Assembly: GCF_003254395.2 (NCBI RefSeq)
Contig: NC_037641.1
Span: 11,742,501-11,806,500 of the forward strand
Length of the DNA: 64,000 bases
Origin: Apis mellifera
Taxonomy: Eukaryota > Arthropoda > Insecta > Hymenoptera > Apidae
Direction of reading: 5' to 3'
Shown: piece after piece, positions 39,326-52,980 of the stretch
Layout: every line of letters starts with the position of its first letter
Numbering within the stretch: the first letter of the stretch is position 1
Notes under the pieces: generated by a model
What the model was told of the DNA's origin: nothing
Database searches by the model: none
The model's input: the letters and a program-made list of their open reading frames with translations, nothing else
Program-made: the position numbers and the translations under genes

Positions 39326-39355
39326 TTAATTAATTTCCTGGCGAAATTTAATTAA
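39326..39355. promoter_or_regulatory. Paired TTAATTAA motif in an imperfect inverted repeat
   Basis: TTAATTAATTTC (39326-39337) and GAAATTTAATTAA (39343-39355) form an imperfect inverted repeat with one extra T. Each arm carries TTAATTAA, a homeodomain-type core. The surrounding 200 bases lack simple repeats, unlike most of this half of the window. Regulatory role is inferred only. Confidence 0.3.
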
Positions 39356-42300
39356 TTGAACGAGCGAAAATTTATTTCCCCGTATCCAACCGCCGCGAAC
39401 ATCCGCCAATGTTCGCTATTTCGACGATATTGCGTCCGTCGATTAGCGATTCGGTTTCAGCGGCCGATCGTGTTCCGCGTTTGCAATCCCTCGTTTCGAT
39501 CGGTCGACGAAATACGAGGAAAGAAAAAAAGGGCGGACAAGGAAAGGAAAGAAGCGAAAGGATAAACGAAAGAAAAACTGCTCTCCCTCGAGCCGATCGC
39601 GTTTGTTCGAAAAGTTTTCCAATTATATAACGAGAGAAGATCCATCCATCTCTCCTCCCACTTGAACCACTTTCTCCGCGATAGCTGTAAAAGCGATTCG
39701 CCTGATCGAAAATTCTATAAGACAACGCTCGTATTAATCTCACAACAACTGGACCGTCGTCGTTTCGAAAACTACTGGGCAAGTGGCACTCGAAAACTAT
39801 GGGCTTTGCATCGATTGTGTCTCTCCAAATATTCACGCGTCTCGTGTGGAAGAGAAAGTGAGAAGAAAAAGAAGAAGAAGAGAGGATGGCTCGGTTTCCA
39901 TCTGAGGGAGGTATTGTTCGCCGGATAACCGGAGCAAAGGGTGATAGGACGGGGTTGGGTCGCGAGAGAAGGTGGCCGATTAAACCACCCCCTCCCACTC
40001 CTTCTTCCTCCTGGCTTCCTTTGTCCTATCTACGAGCGGCAAAGTTTCGGCCGTCCGCGAGATGGCCGGTTGTCTTCGTGTATGTCTTTGTCGTTCGACC
40101 GAGCGTAACAAAGTTGGATGCAAATGTGTCCGCCAAAGGAAAACCGTCCGTTAACGGGAGGAAGAAGCGTGGCGCTTGGCTTTCTTCTTGCCACGGGCCC
40201 ATTCTTCCCGGTGGGCCAAAAGCGACGACGAAAGTTGGAGGGAGAGAATGGCAGGTTCGAAGGAAAAACCTCTCCGAGACAATTCCCTCCTGTTGACCAC
40301 GCGCGGTCAACGGACTCCCGTTTGATTAAATTTCTAAGACGAGACGCTTTCGCTGGCAAATTAACAGCAGGCTTCTTCCTCGAGAAGAGAAAGGGAGTTT
40401 AACGAGTAATACCGTAGGTAGATAAAAAAAAAAAGGAAGAAGAAAAAGAGAGAAAAAGGAAAATTATTCTCTCGTTTCCTCGGTGCGAAAAAAAAGGGAA
40501 GAGGGAAACGTTGAAGCTCTTCCCTACTGCTAGCAACGTGCACGTGCACGTGTGTGTGTATGTGTGTATGCGGTCGCTCTAATTAAACAATTTATTTGAA
40601 AAGCGAGAAATTGCGTAATAAACGTAACAAATTCCACTGAATAAACACGGCGTGTTATTACGTGTTATATTCCCGAAGCGAAACGAGCGACGAAACGAAG
40701 GAAAGGAGGACACGATGGACTGTAAGGGTGAAAGGAGAAGGGTGGGAAACGGCGAGAAGGGATGCACTGGCTCGACTTGTTGAGTACCATCTGTCGTTGT
40801 GCCTCCACCTTTCCATCCCCGTCGCAGTCGTAAAAAGTCATATCTTCCCTGCTCTCTAACGTGCCCTCCCACCCTCTAACGTTTCCCCCCGTGAAACAAT
40901 GACGCGGATAAAATGCTCGTTTCGCGCTAAATAAAAAAAAAAAAAAAAAAGAAGAATATAAACCAACAACAACAGCTGACGCTCGTGAAAAATTCCGTCC
41001 ATTCCTCGTGCGACCGATAACCACCCTATTATATTCCAAGATGACTCCATGACTTACTTCTCTTGGTCATCCAACGAGTTTCAATAGCGAGAATAAAAAC
41101 ATAGAAACATAGATTTTCTTGCTCCCTCGTCGAGAAGAGAATCTTCGTACGATTAACACGAATAATCTAAATAGCTGGTCTCCAGCTTTGGGAACGAGTT
41201 CCGTACGAACACGAGCAGCGTGGAAAATTGAAATTGTTTCATTCTCTTCGTGGATTTGGGAAAACGGGGCGGGGGGGAAGGGAGTATCGTCGTTCGGATT
41301 TCACTGAAATTCTATCGACCGCGAGAGAGAGAGAGAGAGGGAGGGATTCGTCATAACGTTAGACGCGATATCCTGTTTCTGGTGGAGAAACGGGCTTAGA
41401 AAATTCGATACCTGCCTCCTTGCGCCGCACCCGTTTCTTAGCTGCAACGTGGCCCGATAATGGTAACGTCTATCGCTCTACACGCTCCAGATATAACTCG
41501 GTTCCAAGCTACGTTACACGTTGCGCACGACGCCTCGGCGAGGCTCGTCGAGTTACACACCCGTAAGTGGCGGATGTCATTTCAATCCACTACTATTCGA
41601 TTACGCGGACTCACCTTACCCTCGCCTCGCTCGTTAACCAGTTGCGCTCGCTTCTTTCCGAGAGACCGCTACTCTCGGCCGCACGTGTGCAACATACGAG
41701 TATATCGAGTGGTAAGCACGGATGCATGGCGAAAGCAGAGCGTGACGAGTCCCGCATTCCACCGTGAGACGATAATAAGAAAGTCCAAGTCAAAGTCTCT
41801 CCTCTTAGGAGTTGATTTAACCAAATTATTTTTTTTCGACGAATTAGAAACGATGTTCGATTAAGAGCCGAATCCGAGCTATGGATCGATCGACGATGGA
41901 GCAATCGACGCGTACCATCGAAATTCGTTACGCCGAGAAATATTCTACCGGCGTTGTACGAGGTGACGAAAATGTTTCAAGATCGTTCCTCGGCGTTTTC
42001 CATCGTATCGAAGGGGAGAGAGAGAGAAATTCTCCGATTTTATCGGAAAAATTACTCGAACGAGAGAAAGAAAGAGGTAGTCACTCGACGGACAGTCGTA
42101 AAACGTCACGCGATAAATTAGAGAGGGGGAGAGAGAAAAAAGAAGTAAATCTGCCGGTGAAATTTGAATCGGAATCATCATCGCCCTCCCTCGAAATTTC
42201 AAGCGTAATTAACAATTATGTAAATGTTTCCCTTTCCATCGCATTTGCCACGTGTCCATCCGTATAACTGACATCGGCGGGGAGGGGGGATGGAAACTGC

Positions 42301-45296
42301 GTCTATTTATCCCTTTAACGTCCTCCCTTCCCTCTTTCCCCGCCCCTATCCGTCTCCATCCCTACCCCGAACGTGGCAATGAGTACGTGTCAGGGACCGT
42401 GAGATCCTTCGCCCCATTAGCGTCCATGCATACCGATCCCAAGATCGAGTGGCGCAATACGGAGCCACTCGGCGCAAATGAGGCTGTCGTGTCTGGATAA
42501 TACCGAGCTCGATATTCGCGTCCTGTCGCGATGCGTCATTCGTTCGTTGCGTCCCTCCCTCCCTCCACTCGACGAGCGAAATATAAACGCGACGAGAAAC
42601 TTCTTTCGAAAACGACGCACACCGATGACGACGTTACTACCTCTCTCCACTCGTCACACGTGTCGCGCTTCTCGGATTTCTCAGGGAGCGCGATTGTACT
42701 ATACCAGGGAGAAACAGGTCCGGAGAGAGACAAACCGCCTCGATAGAGAGATCGGCCTCGATGAGATTTTTAACTGTGCGCTCTCGTTTCCAGTCCGGAA
42801 TCGAACACGAGTTTAAGCAACGTTCCGTAACGTGCCCCTATTCGTACCCCTTACAACCTCCCCTTACTCTCCTCTCCTGGAGGAGGAACGCGATTCTTCG
42901 ATCGTACGCGGCTAACGTATCCGATCCACGTACCTCGTACGTGCCGCGTCTCTCTCCTCGTCCACTCCCCTCCTCTTCGATTTTTCCCTTTGTCCCTTTC
43001 AGGCGAGTATCGGGCAAGTTTCGAGTCATTGGCCACCGTTGGCCGGAATACGGAAGCGGAGGGGAGGGGGAGACGATGACGTCTCGGCACAGCCGGCGCG
43101 TGAAAAATCGCGGCCTTTATCACGAGTTACGCGGATCTCTTGGGTCTCTGCGACCGATACGATATAGGCGGGGATGTATGTGGGGATGCGGTGGGCGCGC
43201 GCCACGAATACGTCGAATACCTCGAACACGGATAATTCGAGTTCGTGCATTGGGAGGGAGGCAGGGAGGGAATACCGTCCTCCTGTTAATACTTACGTCG
43301 TACTCTACGATTATTTCGATATGATAACAAAGCTTGTTCTTCAAATTGGAAATTGTTCGAATTGTATCCTTTTTTTCTTTCTCTTTATATTAATTTTCTC
43401 TCTCTTCCGCTCTTTTAAATGCGCGATAACGAATAGTGATGAACGACTCTCTATAATAACGCTACGTTTCCATCGATGATTTTTCATTAGATCTAGTGGA
43501 CTAATTGAAGAGAGAGAGAAAAGAAAACGTGACAGGACACGTGTGCGGAACGGTGATATGGAGTAAGGATGGTTGGACGGCCGTTAATAATAACATTAAT
43601 CGCATTACGTAGGTGACAAGGCAACTTCGTAATGGGTCCATTATGGGGCGAGGCATCCGGGTAATTGGGCCGAACGATATCGGGTACACGGACTTTTGGC
43701 ATGCGGTGAGGCACGACCAGTTTGGTAATCCGTAGTAGGCCTACGCCCGCTTGCATCTGCGGTTTCCCTTCCCCTCCTCCCTTCCTTATCCGAGGGCAAC
43801 GGATAGGAAAAGGCGTCTACGCGTCGTTTCGAAGACCTCGCCACGAAACCCCCTCGCTCCCGCCTGTTTCCCGCCAGAGTATTAACGACACGCCGCGACG
43901 AGCGATAGGGCGTAAGCCGTGAAATATTGAAATGGGATTTTTCCGTCCCCCGGGAGGACTCGACCACAGCCGCCCACCGCGTTAAAATATAATGCGAAAT
44001 TGGACGAAGGAAATTCGCCATATCGCGTTATAGATAGAAAATGAAATTATTTCTTCTTCTTCTGCAGCCAACCATCATCGCTTTCGTCAAATGCGTGGCG
44101 GATTTATTTAAGTTTCGGGAGATACGTTTTCAGAAAGGAGGGAGAGGAAGGGTAACGAGGAGAAACTTCGCTTCTCGACGAAAGAAAAGGAGGAAGGAAT
44201 TGGAGTGATAAACGGTTTGGTTTATTTACCGCTTATCTCTACGGAAGGAGGGGAAAGTTCGGTGGTCGTATCTCCGGAGGGATTATTATTCGGGGAGGCA
44301 GGTATCGAGGTGGAAAATTGGCGGGCGCGCGGCGGCCAGAAGAAAGGAGACCGCTCTCGCTCTCGATCGCCGCCCAAAACATTCTCGAATACCGAAGCAC
44401 GGGAAACAACCGCGCACGTGTAATTCGTAATTGCGGTCGGCGGTCGCGGGTCGCGAGCTCCGCGGCCGGGCGAATAATTCACGCGCGAACGGGCCACCAG
44501 TTTTATCGCGCAGGCTTGGTCAAGCCTCGCTCCGCCAGTATATGTGTGTGCGCGCCACCCTCGTTATCCGCCGTTCCCATCCTCTCTTCCCCCTCGGCGT
44601 AACTCGCCGCCGTTGGCGCGGATATTCGCGCTTGATTCGTGGCCGCACATTCGTTGCACAGCAAAGTTATTCGGCCGCGTTGCCAAATAGGCGATCTAAA
44701 CGCGCTCAACCGAGCAGAAGTGGTAATACGTTACCGGTTATTGCCGGCGGCAGCATCTTGCCGGGGGCGGCCGCCACCTCCTCAACCTCGAATCGTCCAA
44801 GAAAGGCGGCGATGGAGGAGGAGGGGAGGAGGGAGGGTGAGATGGGATACCGATACGATATCGCGACGTACGCGGTTCGGGGCCAAATGTGCCGCCGGGG
44901 GGAATTCGCGAATCGCCACCGATGTGCGCGCGTCAAATTAACCGAGAGTCGGTTTAACCGAAAGAGGGGGAGGGGGGGGGGAGAAGCAATGCGGAGCCAG
45001 TGAATTTTTCCGCGTCAAACGATTTTCCAGCGGTCGAAGTTTTCCTGGCCGAATTGGCAAACGCCTCGAATCTCTCTCTCTCTGTCTCTCTTTCTCTGGC
45101 GAACTGTTTAACCCCTCCTCCCCTATCTATAGGTAGGAGGGAATAATCGGGAGGGATATTACGTCGAGGCTTTTTTTTTGAAAAATGGTAGGTCAAACAT
45201 AATGGAGCTTCCATGAAATTTACCTTGCTTCCGCCCGACGAGGGGGATTTTTTTATTAGATTTAATGGCCGCGCGCGAAAGTAGGACGATCCATAT

Positions 45297-45333
45297 TATC
45301 GGAAATAGCCGGCCCTTTTACCGGCCACCGATA
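45297..45333. repeat. Two-tier hairpin
   Basis: TATCGG (45297-45302) pairs with CCGATA (45328-45333), and inside it GCCGG (45308-45312) with CCGGC (45321-45325). It lies just left of a long CT repeat. Confidence 0.65.
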
Positions 45334-45345
45334 CCAGCCACCACC

Positions 45346-45346
45346 T

Positions 45347-45403
<57 letters not shown>
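45346..45403 (+). repeat. (CT)n microsatellite, about 55 bp
   Basis: This is the longest CT tract in the window, with a CCCTCT start grading into pure CT. It is followed at 45418-45445 by three interleaved arms, GGTGGT, ACCACC and GGTGGT, which can form either of two hairpins. Confidence 0.9.
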
Positions 45404-45406
<3 letters not shown>

Positions 45407-48400
45407 CTCTCGGGGAGCGGGTGGTGAACCACCGCCCGGTGGTTCGATCCACACCCCGTAAAATTACATTCAATGAACGAAAAAAACCAATGGAACGTGC
45501 GTCATTGGAATTTTCTCGGGGGGGAGAGAGAGAGAGAGAGGAGGGATGAGGGAGAGCCGTTTAATACGAAAATCATTGGATGAGAAGAAGGAAAGGGGAA
45601 GAAAGGGAAGGGATCGATAGCCGAGGGTAACCGATACCAAGCCGTTACCGTATCACCGATCGTAACACCGTTTTCCACGTTCCATCACGGAACAGAAAAC
45701 ACGGGGAAAAAACTTGAAAGCATCGGAATCGCGAGTTTCTCCCTTCGCCTATCGCTTTCAACAAAAACGCATAAATCAGGTCGAGTCGCGTCTCGTAACG
45801 TGTGTTCTCCGCGAAACGGGGGGGAGAGGGAGGGAGAGAGGGAGAGGGAGAGGAGAAAAGAGGATGAACACGGATGACGGAGAAGAAGAGAAAGGGACGA
45901 CGACATCGATCGGCAACCCCCTCCCTCCCTCCCTCCCCGCTGCTTGTCTTCGTTGGCGCGATTCGACGAGGCGTGCACTCGCGCTCTCGTATTCATATTC
46001 ATATTTCAAAACTCGCATCCACGGCCCATTGTACCGTTGAATACGCTATGCAGAATGCGTCGTCTACCGTATAACGTTGCGCCGCTGCCACCGCCTTCTG
46101 AATTAGTAATAGCGCGCCGACAACGGGCCCCGTCCCTCCTCCTCCCTCCTCCTCCTGCTCGCGTTATCCGAATGCCTACCGCGACAAACGCAATTTGCCT
46201 CAGATATTAATTCGGCTAATGGATTACCCGTTAAGCGTCGCGGAACGATGCCACGCGGTCGCAAGCCAACGCTCGCACCTGCTCGCGCTCGAAAATACGC
46301 TCGCTTTCGAATCTCATCACGGACCGACCCGACCCTCCCGCTCTAATCACGGATCAGACTCGGGGGGGAGGGAAGAGAAAGGAATTTGCGCGATGCCCTA
46401 GATACCTTCTCTCTCTTTCTCTTCTACATTGATCGCTTCTCTTTTTCTCTCTTTCTCTCTTTCTTTCCCCAAATTGTAATTTCCAAGAGAAACGTCGGGT
46501 GGGGAAAAATTCACGGGAATTAACGTGGGACGACGCGTCAAGCGCGATTGTCTTAATATTCGAAAGGAAGGGGATGCATTTTAAAAAACGGCCACGAACC
46601 CTGTCTGTCCTTCCGCTTCCTTCGTCCCCCTCCCGCTTCCCCATCCGTGCTCCAAGCTCGCAATTACGACACATTCGAAGGACCTCTCTCGAGAGAGAGA
46701 AGGGTAAAAAAGAATCCCACTCTTGCGAGTGGTTCTCGCAGTTCTCACGTAGCGCAATTAAATGACGTGGAACGGAACACCAACACGCAGTGTATATACA
46801 TCTACGTATATACATGCACAGGTGTATATACGGTTGGCTTGGTACAAAGGCGAGGGGAGGCGGAAAGGGAGAAAGGGAAGGACCGCGCTAACGAGGCTCC
46901 GAGGATCGAATCAAGACCGAATCTCCGCCGTTGATTGACCAGGGCGAATCCTGGAACAGGGTGAAGGCTAATTAGCTACCCGGATTTCTCTACGTGACCC
47001 GGGATCCCGAGACGTGGCGATTATGGTTGCTGCGAGCGTCTTAATTTCAACCTCCGCAGGGTTGAAACCGAGAGGGATGGGAAGCGGGCCAGGCATTATG
47101 CCCGCAATAATGGCGGCGTCGGTCAAATTTCTCTTTGAACTCGACCGGTTTCCAATCTCCCTTCCCCCGCCCCCCCCCCTTTAAACAGTCCCTCTAAGCG
47201 ACCCGAAATTCGTCCCCTCCGATATTCCCTTTGAGCTGCGATAACTAGACGCTACTTAAGCCGACCGATTCGCAGACCAAACACTTCCGTCTCTCTCGTC
47301 GCGTCGACTCTTGAAAATATATATATATGTATATGGAAATATTGTTTTCATTTTTTTTCGCACGAAAATCGCGTACGCGGACCAATTTGAACAACGTTTA
47401 ATTAATTCGAAGGATATTTGTTTGGCGCGAGCGAAAGGTACATCTCTCTCTCTCTCTCTTTCTTCCTTTGATCTTGCCCGTTATAAAACTTTTGTCGCTC
47501 GACACATGCTTCTGCCGCGTTATTATTATTAAAAGCGTGCGACAAAAGTGGAAGCTTATTACGATATTCCGCGGTCTCTTTTAACGGCTCGTTACGCGGC
47601 TTTAACTCCTTTCCTTCTTTTTTCTTCTCTACTCCAATTCTTTTCTCTTCTCTCGATGATGCGAAGAGAAATTTGAAATCTCGTTCGAAAGGAAAGAAGC
47701 AGGGAGACGCACTTTTCGATGAATCGACGCTGATTCGATTTCCTGCCGATTCGAAGGCGTACAATTAGACGGCGTCGTTTGCAACGCTGTTAACTTGGAC
47801 GAGGGGAGAGGAGAGGGATGAAATTTAACGAACTCTTGGTGACGACGCGGCGCGCGTCTGTATATACATCCGGTGACCAGCGCGGCGACCAGAGAAACGC
47901 TTAATTAACCTATTCATCATCGTCCGGTCGGGAGTGCGTTGGGGCGACCGCGAAATAAGCCTAGCCAGCTGAAACGTTCGCGTCCTACTCGAGCTGCTAA
48001 CGCTCGATTCTGCGCCCGTGCTGTACGCACGTAACGTACGTGGCCAACTTCGCGCGACTCCCACGGATGTCGAGTATAATTACACGAGGTAGCGCGACAC
48101 TGGATAGGGAAGGAGAATAGAGAGAGAGAGAGAGAGAGAGTGTGGGTTGCAAATTCGGTACGATGCGTGCGACTCGTTGAATCCAATTCAACCGACTGAA
48201 ATATAACACCCGTCGATTATTGCCGGCCGCGTATACGTGTGCGGCGCATACCGAGTGTTAAACAGCCGCGCACACAACGGAACACCGGTCGTCGTCCGGT
48301 TGTACGGCCACTGTCGGCCAAGCAATCTCTTTCCCCGTGGAGAGAGCGCAGCCAGGTAATTAGCCAGGCTCTATCGTCGATCCCGAACCTGCTTTGTCTC

Positions 48401-51400
48401 TATATATACGCGTGAATATATATATATATATATAGATAGATAGATATACGCGTATATATACGCGAGTAGCAGGTCATTAATTCTGCTGCAGTCAAACAGT
48501 GTCCACTGTTGCGCGATCCATTCCCATCCCATACGTGCGGACTTTCTATATACGCGCGCGCTCCTCTCGTACATATACGGTATCCCCTTCATTATCTTTA
48601 TTATTCCCCTATCGGTTCGTTATCTTTATTATTGGGGGGGACCCATGCGCGGCCGAGCAAAAGTCGCGAATTGATTGCTCTCGGCCGCGTACGGTGGAGC
48701 ACAATGGGGACGGGAGGGGCGGTGGAAAAAAAGAGGGGTTGATTTAATCCCATTAATCCCGGCCAACTTCTCCGGTGACGCGTCACGTTGTTATTTTTAA
48801 TGCACGCGCTACCCCTCCCTCGAATCGAATCGTCGCTCCCTCTCCCTCTCTCTCCTCCCTCCGCCCATTCCTGTCTCGTCGATGTTATTTCGAGTCCGCG
48901 AATAAACAACTCGCGAGGAGAGGAGAGGAGAGGAGAGGGCAACAACGTGGCGTAACAACGCGATAGAAGATAGAAGAACTTGTCCTGTTTCGGGGCGCGA
49001 CGACAGTTTCCGAAGAAACTTTTTCTTCCGGTTGGAGGAGGAAGGGATGTCGAAATCTGTGATCCCAAGATCCTTCGAGCAAACTTCCATTTTTCCAAGC
49101 GTTTCGGAACGGAGGATACGAAGCTCGCCGTTCTATTGGCTCGATATAATTCGTTGGGACGAGAAAGAGTCTCCTCCGATATTTCGAGTCGATCCCTATT
49201 AACTGTTTCTTGAAAAGAGAGACCAAGGGTTCAACTGTTTTTGCTCGAATACGCGTGCGTCTGGCCGCGTAACGCCAGCATGGGACGTCTCCTATGTTAT
49301 TACGATCCGGCTTGTTTCCTATACGAGGCAACCAATTCCAATTCCCTGCTCGGGCCAACGTGACGGCCGGCAAATAATTTACGAATAATGAGGACGCTAC
49401 GTGGAACCCGGCCAGTTCTCTCCCTCTCTAGATGGTAGCGGGTGGCCGCCCGATACGTAGTTAACCGACAGATCGTGGACGTACGGGGACGGGGACGTGA
49501 TCAACCATGAAATGCGCTTATAAATTATTCCGTGGCTATCCGTCTTCCCGCGTGAAATCGAATATACACCGTTCCCCCTCCCATATACACACGTACGTTT
49601 TACAAATAATCCCGAGCACGACAGAACGGAGGAAGGTGTTTCCTGCGAAAGCTTGGAAACTGTAGCGCATCCGCGGCCAGTCGCATTCTCCTATAAATGG
49701 AAAGCGAGACGTCTGTCAATTCGCAAATACCTCTCCGGACGAGACGATATCCTTCTCTCTCTCTCTCCAGTTTTTTTAAACGTCCGTCACTCCCCGTTCC
49801 GGCCGATTTAACGTGAAAAACTGGAATTCCACTTGACACCGATACCGATGTAACGGGTGGAAGAGAAAACCTAGCAAGGTTTTTTAATACCCCGTCTTTC
49901 TATTCCTCCCCTCTCATTCGGTAAAACCTAACGTCACGGAAGAATAAAAGCTTATTACCCGGAAAAGCCCGTTTCTCTCTCTATCCTTCGCGCGCACCGC
50001 CCTTACAGGAATTACACTCCGTGCGCGGAGTGTCGGGCGTAGATAACGGTCGTTTACCGCGTAACTACGGTTCATCGAGTTCCCCCCGTATAATATACCT
50101 GTACGCCCTTCCTACACGGTATGCCGCCACGCCGTACGTCGATGTAGCGATGCTCGCGACAACCTCGATCGCCTACCGAAACAACCGGTGGAAGGGAGGA
50201 GAGGGGACATGATTCGTCAGAACGGAGAAACGGGTATCCGTGAGGAGCGCGTCGAGGCGAGCGAGAGAGAATCTTATTAGAAACTCGTAGCTACCAGCTT
50301 AGTATCGATTCCGCATCAATTTGCATTGTTCCAGACGATCCTAGAGGGGGGTGAGAGAGGAAACTATTCGCCAGCTTGGTCGCTGTTACCGAGCTTTCTA
50401 ACACGGTCCGGATAGGGGGAAGGGGAAGAAGGAGAGAGGAACTGCTTAGAAAGGGAGAGAGAGAGAGAGAGGAGGCGAGGAGAGGAGTTGTCAATACCAT
50501 CCATTATTGTCATGACGCCTTTATTACTATCGTCGTTCCGTTGCTTTCCATACGGTCCAAGCGTTTCTCCCCGACGCGACTTGCTCTCGCCGAGACAACT
50601 TGAGAGAGAGAGAGAGAGAGAGAGAAGACCCGACCACTTTGTCTCGACAAATACCCGCACGTATAATCGGATATGAAAGATTTCGTTCGGTGGCGCACAA
50701 GTTCCACGTCGACAGAATTTCTGGCGGTTTCTCGATGTTGGGTGGAGGGGGAGGGGGCCGGGATCGCAAAGAGAGAGAGAGAGAGAGAGAGACGACAATG
50801 AGCGAACAGATATCCTCGACGAGCGGCAATCTCTCGAATCTGGGTCAAGTTGGGAGATTCGCTCAACCGAGGATCGAACGAATCGACCAAAAATCGACCG
50901 CTCTTATCTAAAAATCGTCCTACTCCCGCATACCCGTACGTAAGGAAACTCCTTGCTCTTGCGCGGAAAAATATAATAAAAACGCGCAGAGAGACAGTTT
51001 GCGTGTATTTTCGACGAGAGAGTCGAGGAACGAGGGGAGGGGACAAAAGTGGTCGGTGCAAAAGTTAAGGGAGAGAACAGCTCTTTAAATATTATCGTAC
51101 GTTCGCGTAACGCGTGAAAAATACATCGGGTAAGGGATGATTATTCGATTTCGCGTATAGATGGTCGTGCGATGGAAAAATAGAGAGAGGGAGAAGAGGA
51201 GGAGGAGGAGGAGGAACACGGTTGCATGCAGATTTGGCGGATGATCCGTGGATATAGGGGAGGGGGCGAAAGTGGGTGGCGAGTCAGTTTTCGGTCGGCA
51301 AGCAATAACCAGGCGAGAGCAATATAAGAGCACGCGAGCGACTTGTACAAAGTGAAGAGCATATTTATTGCGGGTGATAGCGGGAGGGAGGGGGGCCAGG

Positions 51401-51457
51401 CTGCGACGGTGGCCCGAAGAGACGACGACGACGAGGTCTCGCGGCGACTAGGGGCAT

Positions 51458-51491
51458 CATATATATATATCTATATATATATATATATATA
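51458..51491. repeat. (AT)n microsatellite, interrupted
   Basis: AT dinucleotides with one C interruption. Other short AT tracts lie at about 2149-2188, 5780-5802, 19844-19862, 25037-25052, 28073-28092, 47316-47334, 48417-48435, 57364-57380 and 63047-63062. Confidence 0.9.
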
Positions 51492-52505
51492 TTTTGGGTT
51501 GCGCACACGACCACGGCCTATCTCGCGGAAATGCCATTTTCGAGACTCGACGTTCCCGGAAAGCAATAATACCGAAAGCAGTTTTAATAAAGGCTCAGCC
51601 ACGATATATCGCGGCTATGCCCCACACCCCCACCTGTCCGATCCCTCTCTACGTTCCCATCGTCCATTCTTCCATCCCCTCCCCCCCCTCCTCCTCCCTT
51701 TCCTCTCTTTCACGGCGTACACACCCCTCTGTTCGATGCCCGAATTTTTTTCCCCGTGATTCCTCTCTCTGTCCTCCCAGATCTTCCCTTCTCCTTCTCG
51801 TACATCGCCGCGCCATATTTTATCCGCGCCTCCTTTCATTATTTTTAACGATCGTCATTTTATTACGCGTAATTCGTTTCGATTTATACCTATTCCCCCT
51901 GCCCCCTCGCTCGAACGCCCCGATAATAACGTGAGAGAGACAGAGAGAGAGAGAGATGAGCACGTTTCCGTGCTGTCATTCCGTCTCGTCTCGCCCCCGG
52001 TCACGATCGTCCGCGTTGCGACGGAGAAGAAAAAAGATTAATCCCCGGCAAAGAGCGAGAGGGGAGGGAGGAGGAGGGGAAGGATATGCAAGAAAGGCGG
52101 GAGATTAAACCGGAAGATATATTGCGCATCCCGCGCCATAAACAGACTGATGAGACGTACGCGCGATAGGATTGGCCGGGTGAAATGCTTTCTCTCAAAT
52201 TACCTTCGGCCTCTCGCTCGCTCGATAATAATTCTCCCTCCCCCGTGGAAACAACAACGTCCCACCTTGTAACGCGTTCCTGAAAATTTTTCATCTTCTT
52301 TGATGGAATAATCCAGCGACGTACGAACGAAGCGAGAAACACGACACTGGCGCTAGAAAAGACGGGGGCCGGATATTCTATTCGTTTTATTTTCTACTCG
52401 AAGCATCGAGTTTTGACGCTGCATTTTCCGACGCCGGTGATCCTTAATTTCCGTCCCGCCAGCTTATTTGTATATACCCATCCTCCTGCCCCCTTCCCTT
52501 TCCAG

Positions 52506-52851
52506 TTTTCCGATGACACTGGTCATGGCTGGCCGACCACCACAGTCGAGCCACATCTTACAGACCGCGACCGATCTAAATTGGAATCTGCCGTTTCCGG
52601 GGGGAAAGCGTCGTGTCGACTGCCTGAGTCCGTCTGTCTACGCAGCGTCGTCGCTCGACGTTTGCGGGCCACGACGAGGTGGCGAAGATACCGAGATTGT
52701 GGACAGCATCGTTGGCAAGTTCGATCGAATCACCGCAGATGATGGGTTTCACGGGAGGGAGGGAGGGAGGGAGGAAGACGAAGATATTTCGCGTGCGAAT
52801 TCGCTTGATTTATGGAGGCCGCGGACGGTACACGCACCGATGCCCCGCTAA
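52506..52851 (+). CDS. Candidate exon of an unidentified gene
   Basis: A pyrimidine-rich acceptor (ccccttccctttccag) ends at 52505. The frame with ATG at 52513 stays open for 112 codons to TAA at 52849-52851. The first 75 or so codons have mixed composition unlike the surrounding repeats, with peptides such as DLNWNLPFPGGKRR and EIVDSIVGKFDRITADDGFH. The minus strand is broken by stops here. The last part runs through a (GGGA)n tract encoding Gly-Arg-Glu repeats, which weakens the case. An alternative frame from the same acceptor is open for about 78 codons. No domain is recognised. It could be a terminal exon or chance; GC-rich DNA here yields many such frames. Confidence 0.25.
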
Positions 52852-52869
52852 ATATCGATTTTTCGATAT
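52852..52869. repeat. Small hairpin just after a candidate stop codon
   Basis: ATATCGA and TCGATAT flank TTTT, directly after the TAA at 52849-52851. A third partial GATAT copy follows at about 52874. Confidence 0.7.
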
Positions 52870-52980
52870 CCCCGATATACTCGACACCCCGGCAAATATC
52901 GCGGATAGGCGGTGGCACTCGATCGCCCCGAATCTGTCCAGATTATCATACACGTCCACCGATTTTTTTTTAAATTAATT

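Larger units (their letters stand above)
34211..52505. other. Upstream intergenic or unassigned region, no gene seen
   Basis: This stretch lies upstream of TMTC on its strand. It holds GA/CT tracts, several hairpins and short AT-rich unique segments with TAAT cores (about 38380-38540, 39150-39370, 43560-43740, 46930-47160). A minus-strand frame at 43493-43756 is of mixed composition and not repeat-derived but has no recognisable domain. Consensus-like donors occur at 34247 (plus, GTGAGT) and 43296 (minus, GTAAGT), at frequencies expected by chance. Confidence 0.5.

Noticed and set aside
45430..45452. tRNA T-arm-like GGTTCGATCC
   Set aside because: The stem is only 4 bp with a 6-base loop, and no A box lies at the right distance.
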